64,000 bases of DNA from Mesobacillus maritimus (GTDB lineage: Bacteria; Bacillota; Bacilli; Bacillales; Cytobacillaceae): assembly GCF_019749255.1 (NCBI RefSeq), contig NZ_JACWFH010000033.1, positions 1 to 64,000 of the forward strand, in the 5' to 3' direction. Under the pieces are notes generated by a model, which did no database searches, had not been told where the DNA came from, and saw nothing but the letters and a program-made list of their open reading frames with translations. Positions within the stretch are counted from its first letter, which is position 1, and each line of letters starts with the position of its first letter. Below, in pieces: positions 1 through 9,873 of this stretch. Made by a program: the position numbers and the translations under genes.

Positions 1-32
1 CATTTTTGTACATAATTAAATTAGCATTTCTA

Positions 33-352
33 CCTTCGGACAGGAGAGGCGAGAAAAAGGAGGACTGAGTCCGAATAGAGGTTGCCTTCGGACAGGAGAG
101 GCAGGGAAAGGGAGGACTGAGTCCGAATAGAGTTTGCCTTCGGACAGGAGAGGCAGGGAAAGGGAGGACTGAGTCCGAATAGAGATTGCCTTCGGACAGG
201 AGAGGTAGGGAAAGGGAGGACTGAGTCCGAATAGAAGTTGCCTTCGGACAGAGTAGGCAAGAAAAAGGCGGACTGAGTCTGAATAGGGGTTGCATTCGGA
301 CTCGCATTTCGGAAAAAGGAAGTCTGAGTCCGAATAGGGGCTGCCTTTGGAT
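33..352. repeat. 52-bp tandem repeat, about 6 copies
   Basis: Units begin near 33, 85, 137, 189, 241, 293 and a partial one at 344, so the period is 52 bp (the last step is 51). Each unit opens with TTCGGAC and closes with GTCCGAA, so each can fold on itself, and most carry a nested palindrome GGACT-G-AGTCC. Copies 2-4 are nearly identical and copies 5-7 drift, as in an array that grows and decays. There are no unique spacers. All minus-strand frames stay open only because the unit lacks stops, so this is not read as a gene. Confidence 0.9.
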
Positions 353-559
353 TTAACATCACCATACGCAATTTGAAACCAGAGAAACGATCACCTTGGC
401 GGGACAGTTTTATTTATCTTATAACAGTTATTCCTTGTTTCCTACCTAGACTTCGTCCCCATCACCGCCGCTTGATTAAGCCGTATTCCAATGTCACATC
501 AGTAATACTAAACTAATTAGTCTACAGCGCCCGCTCTCGAAGTGAGTGTTGTAACTAAG
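353..559. other. intergenic, nothing recognised
   Basis: AT-rich stretch between the tandem repeat and the end of the broken GH43 gene. No ORF with a ribosome binding site, no clear terminator and no recognised repeat was seen. Confidence 0.5.
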
Positions 560-1562
560 CTATTCTTTTACTTCAATAACAGGCTTCTCTATTTCACTTT
601 CGCTTGGAACAAGGTCTTTTACCTTAGGCCAGCCATCTTCCCAAATGAGTGGGTCAATCATTAACGGTCTGCGGGTAGCGCCGCTATCAAGCTTTGGTTT
701 ATTTTTATCGATGGCATGATACAAAATCCAATCGGTGCCGCTGTCATCTGTCACGATTGCGTTATGGCCTGGTCCAACAAAGGTATCTCCTTTTGAGAGA
801 ACCATGGTTCCTTCAGAAGCTAGTATGTCGACGCCCTTCTGGTCAAGGTAAGGACCCTGAATGGATTCAGATCTTGCAACCGTTACACGGTAAGTGCTAT
901 TCTCGCCTTCACAGCAAGAGCCAAGTGACCCAAAGAAATAATAATAGCCATCGCGTTTAATGATATAAGGTGCCTCGTAGGCATTTCCCGCAATTTGGAA
1001 CGGTTCCCCTTTTGGGGCAAGCCCGTCCCCTGTTAACTAATAAATAGGGCGTCCCATTTTCTTCGATGAAAAAGGGATCAATTGAGTTTTCAACGCCAAT
1101 TTCAGTGCTTCGGAAAACTTTCCCTTGGTCTTGAAACGGACCTTCAGCTGAATCGCTTGTTGCCACCCCAATCCCAGGATCATAGTCACCCCAAGTGGAA
1201 AGTGAGTAGTATAGATAATATTTGTTGTTGTAGAAAGTGATTTCCGGCGCCCATAAGCCACCTTGTTTCCACATAGGATGGTGTTGGTCGCTAAAGGCAT
1301 TTCCGATATGCTTCCAATCGGTTAAATCGGCAGACTTAAGGATGGGAATATACTTGGAGCCTTCGCCATCTCCCCAATCATCTTCAGTGCCATATGCATA
1401 AAAATGGCCATCTTCGCCTTTAATAATAGAAGGGTCGGCGAAAACCGGTTCAAATACTGGATTCTGATACACAGAATCATCCTTACTCTCCCCAGATGAG
1501 CAAGCGCTTATAGCTAAAACCCCAGCAGCTAAAATGGGGAAGAAAAACTTCCTATATTTCAT
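560..1562 (-). pseudogene. GH43 arabinanase-type lipoprotein, frameshifted
   Basis: The 5' part (957-1562) encodes a lipoprotein signal with lipobox ISAC and the start of a five-blade GH43 propeller: FADPSII with the catalytic base Asp, GLWAPEI, and NSIDPFF with the pKa-modulating Asp. Near 1020-1045 the reading frame is lost just after the GTPYLL strand. Homologous coding resumes in another frame as GLAPKGEPFQIAG, then YEAPYIIKRDGYYYFF with the catalytic acid Glu, then GPGHNAIVTD, and runs to the stop at 560. The usual strand and loop between GTPYL and the next blade is missing, so a short deletion plus frameshift is likely. An active gene would have released arabino-oligosaccharides outside the cell. 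A sequencing error alone would not explain the missing residues. Confidence 0.85.
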
Positions 1563-1662
1563 CCAAATCCCCCTTTTCGTTTGTCTAGTTTATTGTATTT
1601 GAATGGTTCCCGCTTTTCTATAAGTTTTAGTAAATTATTTAGTTAAAATTTTAGTAAAATCA

Positions 1663-1709
1663 TTGACTGCATTTTACCTTTCTACTAAAATAAGTGTAAA
1701 GCGCTTTCA
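1663..1709 (+). promoter_or_regulatory. sigma-A promoter with cre-like palindrome for the gal operon
   Basis: TTGACT (1663-1668), a 17-bp spacer and TAAAAT (1686-1691) form a good sigma-A promoter. TGTAAAGCGCTTTCA (1695-1709) lies over the expected start site. Its AAAGCGCTTT core is that of a CcpA cre site, although the spacing is one base longer than consensus. A LacI-family operator is the alternative. Two TTTTAGTAAA copies lie just upstream (near 1625 and 1650) and could be another operator. Confidence 0.7.
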
Positions 1710-1765
1710 GTAGGTAAAAGGTGAAAAATTACTTTTAATATAAATCGCACAGAGGAGAGAAGCAG

Positions 1766-3562
1766 ATGACTTATCGTCAAGAGTATCCAAGACCACAATT
1801 TGTTCGTAAAGATTGGCAGAATTTAAACGGAGTTTGGGGATTTGCCTTTGATGACGACAAAATTGGAACACAACAGAAATGGTACAAACAAGCTAGTGAT
1901 GCCTTTGATAAGGAGATCCAGGTACCGTTCGCCTATCAAACACAGTTAAGTGGCATCCATGACCCAAGTTTTCATGATGTTGTTTGGTATAAACGTGAAT
2001 TTGACGTTCCGGAAGATTGGCAAGATCAACGAGTTATCCTCCATTTCGGTGCTGTTGATTACCGTGCTTGGGTATACGTGAACGAACAGTTTGTTGGCTT
2101 CCATGAAGGAGGAAATGTTGGTTTTAGCTTTGATATTACGGATGAGCTTGTTGAAGGCAAGCAAAATGTCGTGGTAAAAGTGGAAGACCCATCTACAGAT
2201 GAAACAATTCCTCGTGGAAAGCAGTACTGGATTGAGCAATCAGATAGCATTTGGTATACAAGAACAACCGGTATTTGGCAGACCGTTTGGTTGGAAGCGG
2301 TTCAACCAACTCATCTCTCCAAGCTTCGGTTTACTCCAGATGTGGACAAGGGTGCTGTTGATGTTGAGTTTGAACTTGCTGGTGATTTTGTTCATAAAAA
2401 TGTTCAGTTTGAGATTTCGTTTAAAGGTGAAGTGGTGATTAACGATCAAATTACTACTCAATCTAAAAATACGAAACGCTCGTTTGATCTTTATAATCAT
2501 AAAATTTTCCGTACAAGCTTCCACCATGATGGCTGGAACTGGACTCCGGAAAATCCTAATCTATTTGATGTGAAAATAACTGTACGTGACCAAGACGAAG
2601 TTCTTGATGTCGTGGATACCTATTTTGGAATGAGAAAAGTTCATACCGAAAACGGCATGGTGTACTTGAACAACCGTCCTTACTATCAAAAGCTTGTTCT
2701 AGACCAAGGTTACTGGCAGGAAGGTTTGTTGACTGCACCAACGGATGAAGACTTGAAAAAGGATATTGAGCTAGCAAAAGAAATGGGCTTCAATGGTTGC
2801 CGTAAACACCAAAAAGTCGAAGACCCACGCTTCCTTTATTGGGCGGATAAGCTAGGATATCTAGTTTGGGGCGAATGCGCGGCGTCTCCTTCCTACAGCG
2901 AGGATGCAGCAGCCCGACTAACGAAAGAATGGATTGAAATTATTGAGCGCGATTATAACCATCCAAGCATCGTCGCATGGGTGCCGTTGAATGAAAGCTG
3001 GGGCATCCCGAATGTTCGTGATAACCGCCAACAGCAAAACCATTCTTTGGCCATGTACCACTTGGTGCATTCGCTTGATACGACGCGTCCGGTGATTTCC
3101 AATGATGGGTGGGAACTTACGAAAACCGATATCTGTGCGATTCATAACTACAATCACGGTGGCAAGGACGAGACAGCGAAATACGCTCAATATCAAGAGG
3201 ATTTAGCAACAAAAGAAGCTATTCTCGCTGCAAAACCTGCAGCAAGGTCGATTTATGCAAATGGCTTCGAGCATGAAGGGGAGCCAATTATTTTAACAGA
3301 GTTTGGCGGCATCGGTTACAAAGTCGGCGAAGACGCTGGCTGGGGCTATACATCAGTGGCCAATGCAGAAGAGTTTCTTGAAGATTATCAACGCATTATG
3401 GAAGCCGTTTACAGTTCGAAAATTTTATACGGCTATTGCTATACACAGCTAACTGATGTGGAGCAAGAGATCAATGGAATTCTAACTTATGACCGCAAAC
3501 CAAAATGTGATTTAGCAAAAATAAGAGAAATTAACGATATGTGGCATCCAAGAACGATTTAA
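1766..3562 (+). CDS. GH2 beta-galactosidase/beta-glucuronidase-type glycosidase
   Basis: A 598-residue GH2 protein with no signal peptide, so cytoplasmic. An N-terminal jelly-roll sugar-binding domain (PRPQFVRKDWQNLNGVWGF, about residues 8-27, then WYKREF) is followed by an immunoglobulin-like domain and a TIM barrel. The acid/base Glu is in WVPLNESWG (about E410) and the nucleophile is in ILTEFGG (about E512). It lacks the C-terminal domains of the 1000-residue LacZ type. As first gene of an operon with galK, galE, galT and galM, it most likely releases galactose from a galactoside. Substrate specificity (galactoside or glucuronide) cannot be read from the sequence. The start follows GAGGAGAG. 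Confidence 0.85.
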   Translation: MTYRQEYPRPQFVRKDWQNLNGVWGFAFDDDKIGTQQKWYKQASDAFDKEIQVPFAYQTQLSGIHDPSFHDVVWYKREFDVPEDWQDQRVILHFGAVDYRAWVYVNEQFVGFHEGGNVGFSFDITDELVEGKQNVVVKVEDPSTDETIPRGKQYWIEQSDSIWYTRTTGIWQTVWLEAVQPTHLSKLRFTPDVDKGAVDVEFELAGDFVHKNVQFEISFKGEVVINDQITTQSKNTKRSFDLYNHKIFRTSFHHDGWNWTPENPNLFDVKITVRDQDEVLDVVDTYFGMRKVHTENGMVYLNNRPYYQKLVLDQGYWQEGLLTAPTDEDLKKDIELAKEMGFNGCRKHQKVEDPRFLYWADKLGYLVWGECAASPSYSEDAAARLTKEWIEIIERDYNHPSIVAWVPLNESWGIPNVRDNRQQQNHSLAMYHLVHSLDTTRPVISNDGWELTKTDICAIHNYNHGGKDETAKYAQYQEDLATKEAILAAKPAARSIYANGFEHEGEPIILTEFGGIGYKVGEDAGWGYTSVANAEEFLEDYQRIMEAVYSSKILYGYCYTQLTDVEQEINGILTYDRKPKCDLAKIREINDMWHPRTI

Positions 3563-3564
3563 TT

Positions 3565-3727
3565 GGGACAAGTGCATGTCCTAGGGCTGGAATGAGACAA
3601 GGGGACAGGTACCGCGTCCCTGGTCTACATGGTTAAGAGAGACAAGGGGACAGGTACCATGTACCATGTCCCAGGCCTACAAGCTTAAAATGTAAATAGT
3701 GGGACAAGGGACCTGTCCCTCTGTCCC
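3565..3727. repeat. GGGACA/TGTCCC palindrome cluster
   Basis: At least three palindromes of the dispersed family stand between the GH2 gene and galK: forward-type copies at 3594-3620 and 3639-3672 and an inverted-type copy at 3701-3727, plus a short relative at 3565. The forward copies carry the family core GGGGACAGGTACC. The last copy ends 20 bases before the galK start. Confidence 0.85.
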
Positions 3728-3747
3728 GTTGGAGAGGGGTTCTATTT

Positions 3748-4935
3748 ATGGACAAGGAATTTCTTGTTACGAAATTTCATGAGATTTTCCCGAATACAGA
3801 CAATGATGAGATTCGAGTATTCTTTTCGCCAGGTCGAATCAATTTGATTGGGGAGCATACCGATTACAATGGAGGACATGTGTTTCCGTGTGCGATTACG
3901 TTTGGAACTTATGGGGTTGCCAGAAAACGTAGTGATCAACAAATTCGCATGCACTCCCTTAATTTCTCGGAAAACGGGACCATTGAATTTTCACTAAGTG
4001 ACTTAGATTACGAGAAAAGTCACGGCTGGGCGAACTATCCTAAAGGAATGATTCGTTACATTCGGGAAGCTGGGAAAAACTTCGCAAGCGGAATGGATAT
4101 CCTTGTTTTCGGGAATATTCCAAACGGAGCGGGGCTGTCGTCATCCGCATCACTTGAGATGCTGATTGGCGTCATCTTAAATGAATTGTTTGGGTTGAAA
4201 ATCCCTCGCTTGGAGCTTGTTCGCCTAGGCAAACAGGTTGAAAACGAATTTATCGGTGTAAATAGTGGAATTATGGATCAGTTTGCCGTCGGGATGGGCA
4301 AGAAAGATTGTGGTATTTTACTAGACTGCAATACGTTGAACTATCAGTATGCGCCATTAAATTTAACGGATTACCAGATTATTATTATGAATACAAATAA
4401 GCGGCGAGAGCTTGCGGATTCGAAATACAATGAGCGTCGTAGTGAATGTGAGCAGGCGCTTGCTAGATTGCAAACAAAGCTTAGCATTAAAGAACTAGGC
4501 GACCTTTCCGAGCAAGAGTTTGAGGAGAACAGGCAGTTGATTGATGATGATGTGCTCGAGCGTAGAGCGAAGCATGCCGTGTATGAGAACCAACGTACGC
4601 TGAAAGCGCTAAAAGCCCTGCAAGCAGGTGAGCTTGAGACGTTTGGCAGTTTAATGAACGATTCCCATATTTCGTTACGTGATGATTATGAGGTTACGGG
4701 AGATGAGTTAGATACATTGGCTGAAGCTGCTTGGAAGCAACCAGGAACAGTGGGTGCTCGTATGACGGGGGCAGGCTTTGGTGGCTGTGCAATTGCGATT
4801 GTAAAATCAACAGAAATTGACACATTCATCGAGGAAGTTGGCAAAGAGTACCAAGCTGAAATTGGATATGAAGCAACCTTCTACGTCGCGAGTATTGGCG
4901 AAGGGGCCACAGAAATCACAACGGAGGTCTTGTAA
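3748..4935 (+). CDS. galactokinase
   Basis: GHMP kinase of 395 residues that phosphorylates alpha-D-galactose to galactose 1-phosphate with ATP. The galactokinase signature [15 protein letters not shown] is near residues 29-43, the ATP-binding loop [13 protein letters not shown] near 125-137, and the C-terminal motif [15 protein letters not shown] near 335. Length is normal for bacterial GalK. Its stop codon shares a base with the galE start (TAATG), so the two are translationally coupled. Confidence 0.97.
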   Translation: MDKEFLVTKFHEIFPNTDNDEIRVFFSPGRINLIGEHTDYNGGHVFPCAITFGTYGVARKRSDQQIRMHSLNFSENGTIEFSLSDLDYEKSHGWANYPKGMIRYIREAGKNFASGMDILVFGNIPNGAGLSSSASLEMLIGVILNELFGLKIPRLELVRLGKQVENEFIGVNSGIMDQFAVGMGKKDCGILLDCNTLNYQYAPLNLTDYQIIIMNTNKRRELADSKYNERRSECEQALARLQTKLSIKELGDLSEQEFEENRQLIDDDVLERRAKHAVYENQRTLKALKALQAGELETFGSLMNDSHISLRDDYEVTGDELDTLAEAAWKQPGTVGARMTGAGFGGCAIAIVKSTEIDTFIEEVGKEYQAEIGYEATFYVASIGEGATEITTEVL

Positions 4936-5924
4936 TGAGCATTTTAGTTTTAGGTGGAGCAGGGTATATCGGGTCACATGCCGTTTATCAGTTAATTGAT
5001 CAAGATTATGAGGTCGTGGTTGTTGATAATCTGTTAACCGGTCATGAAAAAGCACTGCATCCGAAAGCGAAGTTCCACCAAGGAGACATTCGTGACAAGT
5101 CCTTTTTGCAGAAGGTTTTTCAAAACGAGAAGATTGAGGGCGTCATCCATTTCGCTGCAAGTTCGTTAGTGGGTGAATCGATGACCAACCCAATCAAGTA
5201 TTTTGATAATAATGTGTACGGAACGCAAGTGTTACTTGACGTGATGAATGAATATAACGTGAAAAATATTGTGTTCTCATCTACAGCGGCAACTTACGGG
5301 GAACAAAAAGAAATGCCGATAACGGAAGAAATGCGGACGATTCCAACAAATGCATATGGTGAGACAAAGTTAACGATGGAAAAAATGATGAAATGGTGTG
5401 ACAGCGCATACGGGATTAAGTTTGTTTCCTTGCGCTACTTTAATGTTGCTGGTGCAAGGTCCTCAGGAGAAATTGGCGAAGATCATGATCCTGAAACGCA
5501 TTTAATCCCGGTGGTGTTGCAGGTGGCGCTAGGTCAGCGTGAAGCGATTTCCGTATTTGGAGACGATTATGAAACGCCAGACGGTACGTGCATTCGCGAC
5601 TATATCCATGTGGAAGATCTCATTGATGCCCATCTTCTTGCCTTGAAGTATTTGCAAATTGGTGGGGAAAGCAATGTGTTCAATCTTGGCTCAAGCCAAG
5701 GCTTCTCGGTCAATGAAATCATTGAAGCCGCACGTGAGGTAACCGGACACCGCATTCCTGCTATCGTTGCTGAGAGAAGAGCAGGAGACCCAAGCACATT
5801 GATTGCTTCTTCTGCGAAAGCAAAGGAAGTTCTAGGTTGGGAGCCGAAACGCAATTCTATCCAGCAGATTATTCAGGACGCATGGAACTGGCACCAAGCA
5901 AATCCCAATGGTTACAACGATTAG
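4935..5924 (+). CDS. UDP-glucose 4-epimerase
   Basis: A 329-residue SDR-type epimerase interconverting UDP-galactose and UDP-glucose. The NAD-binding motif GGAGYIGSH is at residues 7-15. The catalytic Ser/Thr pair is in FSSTAATYG and the Tyr-x3-Lys in YGETK. FNVAGA follows, as is usual for GalE. It overlaps galK by one base and is followed by galT after 12 bases. Confidence 0.96.
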   Translation: MSILVLGGAGYIGSHAVYQLIDQDYEVVVVDNLLTGHEKALHPKAKFHQGDIRDKSFLQKVFQNEKIEGVIHFAASSLVGESMTNPIKYFDNNVYGTQVLLDVMNEYNVKNIVFSSTAATYGEQKEMPITEEMRTIPTNAYGETKLTMEKMMKWCDSAYGIKFVSLRYFNVAGARSSGEIGEDHDPETHLIPVVLQVALGQREAISVFGDDYETPDGTCIRDYIHVEDLIDAHLLALKYLQIGGESNVFNLGSSQGFSVNEIIEAAREVTGHRIPAIVAERRAGDPSTLIASSAKAKEVLGWEPKRNSIQQIIQDAWNWHQANPNGYND

Positions 5925-5936
5925 GGGGGATCTTCA

Positions 5937-7436
5937 ATGAGGATTTATACCGCAGTAGAAGGGCTGGTTCAGCAGGGAATTGCCGCTGAATTAATCCAGC
6001 CGGAAGATAAAGTTTATGCTCGAAACCAAGTCTTGTCGAAATTAGGACTTGATTCATTTCCAGAAGAAGTAGAGTGTGAAACGGATAAAGATATACCAGA
6101 TTTAGTAGATGAGCTTGTCGACTATGCTGTTTCACAGGAATTCATTCCTGATTTATTTGATAAAAAAGAAATTCTCGCCAGTCAAATTATGAATGTTTTC
6201 ATGCCACGGCCATCCGAGGTGAACCGAGAATTTTATCAACGGTATAAAATAAACCCGGAAAATGCTACTGATTTTTTTTATAGGCTGAGTCAAAACAGCA
6301 ATTATATCCAAACGAAACGAATTGCGAATAATATCAGTTATAAAGCCAGTACGGTTTACGGTGAGCTTGACATCACGATTAACCTCTCAAAGCCAGAGAA
6401 AGATCCGAAACAAATTGCGCTAGAGAAGGAAATGAAGAAAACTGGGGTCAATTATCCAAAGTGCCTTCTTTGTGTTGAGAATGAAGGATATGCTGGTCGA
6501 ATTGGGCATCCAGCGCGCTCGAATCATCGGATGATTCATGTGGACTTGGCAGATGAAGATTGGTATTTCCAATACTCTCCATATGTTTACTATAATGAGC
6601 ATTGCATTGTGTTGTCTAGCGAGCATCGTGATATGAAAATCGATAAAGGAACCTTTGTGCGCTTGCTTGAGTTTGTTGAGCAGTATCCGCATTATTTTAT
6701 CGGCTCCAATTCAGACTTACCGATTGTTGGTGGGTCGATTTTGACACATGATCATTATCAAGGTGGAAATTATGAATTTGCGATGGCAACCGCAGAAGAA
6801 GAGCATGCTTTTACGATGGAAGGCTATCCAGGGGTTCATGCAGCCACGGTTAAATGGCCGATGTCTGTCATCAGACTGCGAAGTGAAAATAAGGCACAGT
6901 TGGTGGATGCAGCGGACTTTATCCTCGATACATGGAAATCCTATAGTGATGTTTCCGTAGAAATTGCGGCGTACACAGATGAAATTCCACATAATACGAT
7001 TACACCAATTGCACGTATGCGCAACGGGGCCTATGAGGTTGACCTGGTTCTTCGTAATAACCGCACAACAGAAGAGTACCCGCTAGGAATTTTCCATCCG
7101 CATGCAGATGTCCATCATATTAAAAAAGAAAACATTGGCCTTATTGAAGTCATGGGGCTCGCGGTCTTGCCAGCACGATTGAAACATGAGTTGGGTGAGG
7201 TCGAGAAGTTCCTGCTTGATGAGGAAAATAAGATTGCCGATTATCATCTCATGTGGGCGAAGGAAATGAAGGAGAAGTATGGACCGGAGTTAAGTGGTGC
7301 TACGGTTGAAGAAATTGTTCGCAAAGAGGTTGGAATTAAATTTATGCGTGTCCTTGAAGATGCAGGTGTTTATAAGCGTGATGAAACTGGACAAGCAGCG
7401 TTCCGTCGATTTACCGATTTGCTTGCGCAGGCTTAA
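5937..7436 (+). CDS. UDP-glucose--hexose-1-phosphate uridylyltransferase, class II
   Basis: A 499-residue Firmicutes-type (class II) GalT, longer than the 350-residue enterobacterial form. It exchanges galactose 1-phosphate with UDP-glucose to give glucose 1-phosphate and UDP-galactose. Near residue 270 the motif GGSILTHDHYQGG carries the catalytic histidine region, and FHPHADVHH lies near 385. It is third in the Leloir block. A hairpin follows before galM. Confidence 0.95.
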   Translation: MRIYTAVEGLVQQGIAAELIQPEDKVYARNQVLSKLGLDSFPEEVECETDKDIPDLVDELVDYAVSQEFIPDLFDKKEILASQIMNVFMPRPSEVNREFYQRYKINPENATDFFYRLSQNSNYIQTKRIANNISYKASTVYGELDITINLSKPEKDPKQIALEKEMKKTGVNYPKCLLCVENEGYAGRIGHPARSNHRMIHVDLADEDWYFQYSPYVYYNEHCIVLSSEHRDMKIDKGTFVRLLEFVEQYPHYFIGSNSDLPIVGGSILTHDHYQGGNYEFAMATAEEEHAFTMEGYPGVHAATVKWPMSVIRLRSENKAQLVDAADFILDTWKSYSDVSVEIAAYTDEIPHNTITPIARMRNGAYEVDLVLRNNRTTEEYPLGIFHPHADVHHIKKENIGLIEVMGLAVLPARLKHELGEVEKFLLDEENKIADYHLMWAKEMKEKYGPELSGATVEEIVRKEVGIKFMRVLEDAGVYKRDETGQAAFRRFTDLLAQA

Positions 7437-7443
7437 TCCATGT

Positions 7444-7487
7444 ATCCTTTTCCCTTTATTGGCTCAGGGAAAAGGATTTATTTTTAA
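7444..7487 (+). terminator. terminator-like hairpin between galT and galM
   Basis: ATCCTTTTCCCT (7444-7455) pairs perfectly with AGGGAAAAGGAT (7466-7477) and is followed by a T-rich tract. It lies inside the operon, so it probably lowers galM expression or protects the galT 3' end. Confidence 0.75.
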
Positions 7488-7506
7488 TAGATAGGAGTTT
7501 ATACGA

Positions 7507-8550
7507 ATGAGAGTTTACCAAGAAACGTTTGGCGAGCTTAATGGTCAAACTGTGACAGCTTATACGATGGTCAATGACCATGGAATGGAAGTTACTAGCC
7601 TTGATTATGGCTGTATTATTTCTAAATTAATCGTACCAGACCAGCATGGAACAAAGGAAAATGTTGTCCTAGGTTTTGATACGGTAGAGGAATATGTGAA
7701 GCATTCTCCGTATTTTGGTGCTGTGATTGGCAGAGTGGCTGGAAGAATTAGTGGAGCTGAATTTGAGCTAGATGGTCAGGTTTATAAATTGGCGAAAAAT
7801 GATGGCGAGCATCACTTGCATGGTGGGAATGTTGGGTTTGATAAGGTGATTTGGAATACCGAAGTTGTCGAGGAAGACCATTCAGTTTCCTTAGTCTTTA
7901 CTTACTTAAGTATGGATGGAGAAGAAGGTTATCCAGGGAATGTGAAGCTGAAGGTATCATACACATTGACGAACGACAATGAGCTTCAACTTGCCTATGA
8001 GGGCGTTTCTGACCAGAAAACTTTGCTGAATGTCACGAACCATACATATTTTAACTTATCTGGTGATTTGAAACGGGATATTCTTGACCACGAATTAATG
8101 TTAAAAAGCACTCAGTTTGCTGAACTAGATTCCGAGTTGATTCCTACAGGAGAGCTTCTTTCTGTGAACGGCACATCATTTGATTTTACAGCGGGAAGAA
8201 AGATAAAGGATGGAGTCGAAGCACAGCATCCACAAAACCTATTGGCGGGAAAAGGGTACGACCATCCGTTTGTCCTTGATGAAAATCAGCAAAAAGAGAT
8301 TGTTTTAATAGATGAAGAAAGTGGTAGAACGCTAGTGGTGGAAACGGACCAACCAGGTGTCGTGCTTTATACAGGCACCCAGCTAGGGGAGGACTTTGAA
8401 ATTCGCGGCGTAAAGTCCCGGAAGTATTTAGGTTTATGTCTAGAAACCCAAGGAATGCCAGACGCCATTCACCAACCAAGCTTTCCTTCCGTAATCGTTG
8501 AAAAAGATGAGGTTTACACAGCAACAACAAAATGGCGGTTTAGAGTATAA
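7507..8550 (+). CDS. aldose 1-epimerase (mutarotase)
   Basis: A 347-residue galactose mutarotase-like beta-sandwich protein that converts beta- to alpha-galactose, the anomer used by galactokinase. Seen are GAVIGRVAGRI (about residue 77), the substrate-binding NHTYFNLSG with catalytic His (about 178), KGYDHPFVL (about 252) and LCLETQGMPDA with the catalytic Glu near the C-terminus. It completes the operon. A dispersed palindrome begins directly at its stop codon. Confidence 0.95.
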   Translation: MRVYQETFGELNGQTVTAYTMVNDHGMEVTSLDYGCIISKLIVPDQHGTKENVVLGFDTVEEYVKHSPYFGAVIGRVAGRISGAEFELDGQVYKLAKNDGEHHLHGGNVGFDKVIWNTEVVEEDHSVSLVFTYLSMDGEEGYPGNVKLKVSYTLTNDNELQLAYEGVSDQKTLLNVTNHTYFNLSGDLKRDILDHELMLKSTQFAELDSELIPTGELLSVNGTSFDFTAGRKIKDGVEAQHPQNLLAGKGYDHPFVLDENQQKEIVLIDEESGRTLVVETDQPGVVLYTGTQLGEDFEIRGVKSRKYLGLCLETQGMPDAIHQPSFPSVIVEKDEVYTATTKWRFRV

Positions 8551-8575
8551 GACAAGGGGACAGGTCCCTTGTCTC
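8551..8575. repeat. dispersed palindrome, single copy
   Basis: One GACAAGGGGACAGG...CTTGTCTC copy starts immediately after the galM stop. No inverted partner was seen nearby. Confidence 0.75.
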
Positions 8576-8708
8576 AAATAACAAGGCGAAGTTGAAATTC
8601 CCCTTTAAATGTGTTTTCCAAAATTGGAAATTCATTAAGAGATAATCTTTAATATGATAAATTGAGAGGTTTGGATAAGGTTATTCTATTATCCATAAGT
8701 TGATCGAT

Positions 8709-8745
8709 AAAAGGCCCGGCAAAGATTTTGCCGGGCCTTTTATCA
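8709..8745. terminator. bidirectional terminator between galM and tatC
   Basis: A perfect 15-bp stem (8709-8723 with 8727-8741), GC-rich core GGCCCGGC, is flanked by A and T runs on both sides, so it can stop transcription from both convergent operons. Confidence 0.9.
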
Positions 8746-8826
8746 TGGTTAGGGCGATAGTGGAAAGGCTTGTCCAGGTCGAAGGGGTCAAGACTCCAAC
8801 ACAGCTCCTAGTGAACCCTTGTTCCT

Positions 8827-9552
8827 TTAGTTTAGTGCAAGTTCTTGATTTTGTTTTTTTCGATAGACGATTTTCGATAGCATCACGCTGCATTCGTACA
8901 GGAAAAGCAATGGGATGACGACGAGTATATCAGAGACAATATCAGGTGGCGTGATGAGCACGGCAGTAACAATTAGGCCGAAGTACGAGTACTTTCTCAT
9001 TTTTGCCAGGCGGTAAGGGTTCAGCACGCCGATGCTTGTTAGGAACATAATAATGACCGGGAGCTCGAACAAACAGCCGAAAGGAAGGACGATGTTCATC
9101 ATAAATCGAAAGTATTTTTCAGCGGTGAAAAAGCTCATGAACAAATCTCCGGCTAAATTGAGCAAAAAGTCAAAGACAATTGGGAAAATGATAAAATAGC
9201 CAAAACTGATTCCAGCGATAAATAAGAGAAACAACGCTGGAATATAGGACAAAGTGACTTTTCGTTCACTGACAGATAATGCTGGTTTCACGAACAACCA
9301 AATTTGGTGTGCGGCAATGGGGATGATGCCGGCAATCGCAACGACGCCTGCGAGCATAAAATATACCCAAATGATGTCGCTAGGACCCAGGATTGCTAGT
9401 TGGATCTCTGAATCCTGCAAAAGATAGTTGTAAATCTCCTCTACATAGATAAACGCAACAATAAACAACAGCATAAAGCTCCCTAGAATGATAAACAGAC
9501 GCTTCCGTAGTTCGCTTAAATGTTCAACCATATTCAATTCCTGATTCTCCAT
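8827..9552 (-). CDS. Sec-independent protein translocase TatC
   Basis: About 241 residues from the start chosen here. A longer reading adds six residues, but there the ribosome binding site (AGAGGTGG) would lie inside the gene, so the ATG of MENQ at 9552 is preferred. The N-terminal HLSELRKRL motif and six hydrophobic segments are typical of TatC, which recognises the twin-arginine signal in the membrane. It lies downstream of tatA and phoX on the same strand, as phoD-tatAd-tatCd do in Bacillus subtilis. Confidence 0.95.
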   Translation of the reverse strand: MENQELNMVEHLSELRKRLFIILGSFMLLFIVAFIYVEEIYNYLLQDSEIQLAILGPSDIIWVYFMLAGVVAIAGIIPIAAHQIWLFVKPALSVSERKVTLSYIPALFLLFIAGISFGYFIIFPIVFDFLLNLAGDLFMSFFTAEKYFRFMMNIVLPFGCLFELPVIIMFLTSIGVLNPYRLAKMRKYSYFGLIVTAVLITPPDIVSDILVVIPLLFLYECSVMLSKIVYRKKQNQELALN

Positions 9553-9612
9553 CAATCCACCTCTTTTCATAAGGCTCTTTTCATTGGGGCTTTCGGAGCG
9601 TTTGTTTCTAGC

Positions 9613-9861
9613 TTATATTACCTTCTTCGCTTCCTTTTCCTTCGCTTCTACCGCTGTTCCATCCTTTGCTTCTTTTTTTGCTTCTACTGCTTTCGGCGCA
9701 TTTTCATCCTCTGAAACTAGCTCGCGAGTGGATTTTTTAAATTCCTTCAAGGTGCTTCCGAAGGCACGGCCGATTTCCGGTAATTTTTTTGGCCCGAAAA
9801 TAACGAGGGCAATGACAAGGATGAGGATCAATCCAGGGATTCCAATATTTTGTAGCATCAT
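9613..9861 (-). CDS. twin-arginine translocase subunit TatA
   Basis: About 81-82 residues. One N-terminal membrane helix is followed by the hinge [14 protein letters not shown], an amphipathic helix and a charged lysine/glutamate tail. Two adjacent ATGs are possible; the second (9858) has better spacing to AAGGAGG. TatA forms the pore with TatC. Its placement by phoX suggests a dedicated pathway for that phosphatase. Confidence 0.95.
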   Translation of the reverse strand: MMLQNIGIPGLILILVIALVIFGPKKLPEIGRAFGSTLKEFKKSTRELVSEDENAPKAVEAKKEAKDGTAVEAKEKEAKKVI

Positions 9862-9873
9862 GTTTCCTCCTTT

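Noticed and set aside
33-352. CRISPR array
   Set aside because: Units are contiguous with no unique spacers, the unit is itself a palindrome, and no cas genes are present.
30-371. 113-residue minus-strand frame over the tandem repeats
   Set aside because: It repeats the same peptide in shifting frames because the unit is 52 bp without stops. No ribosome binding site and no family.
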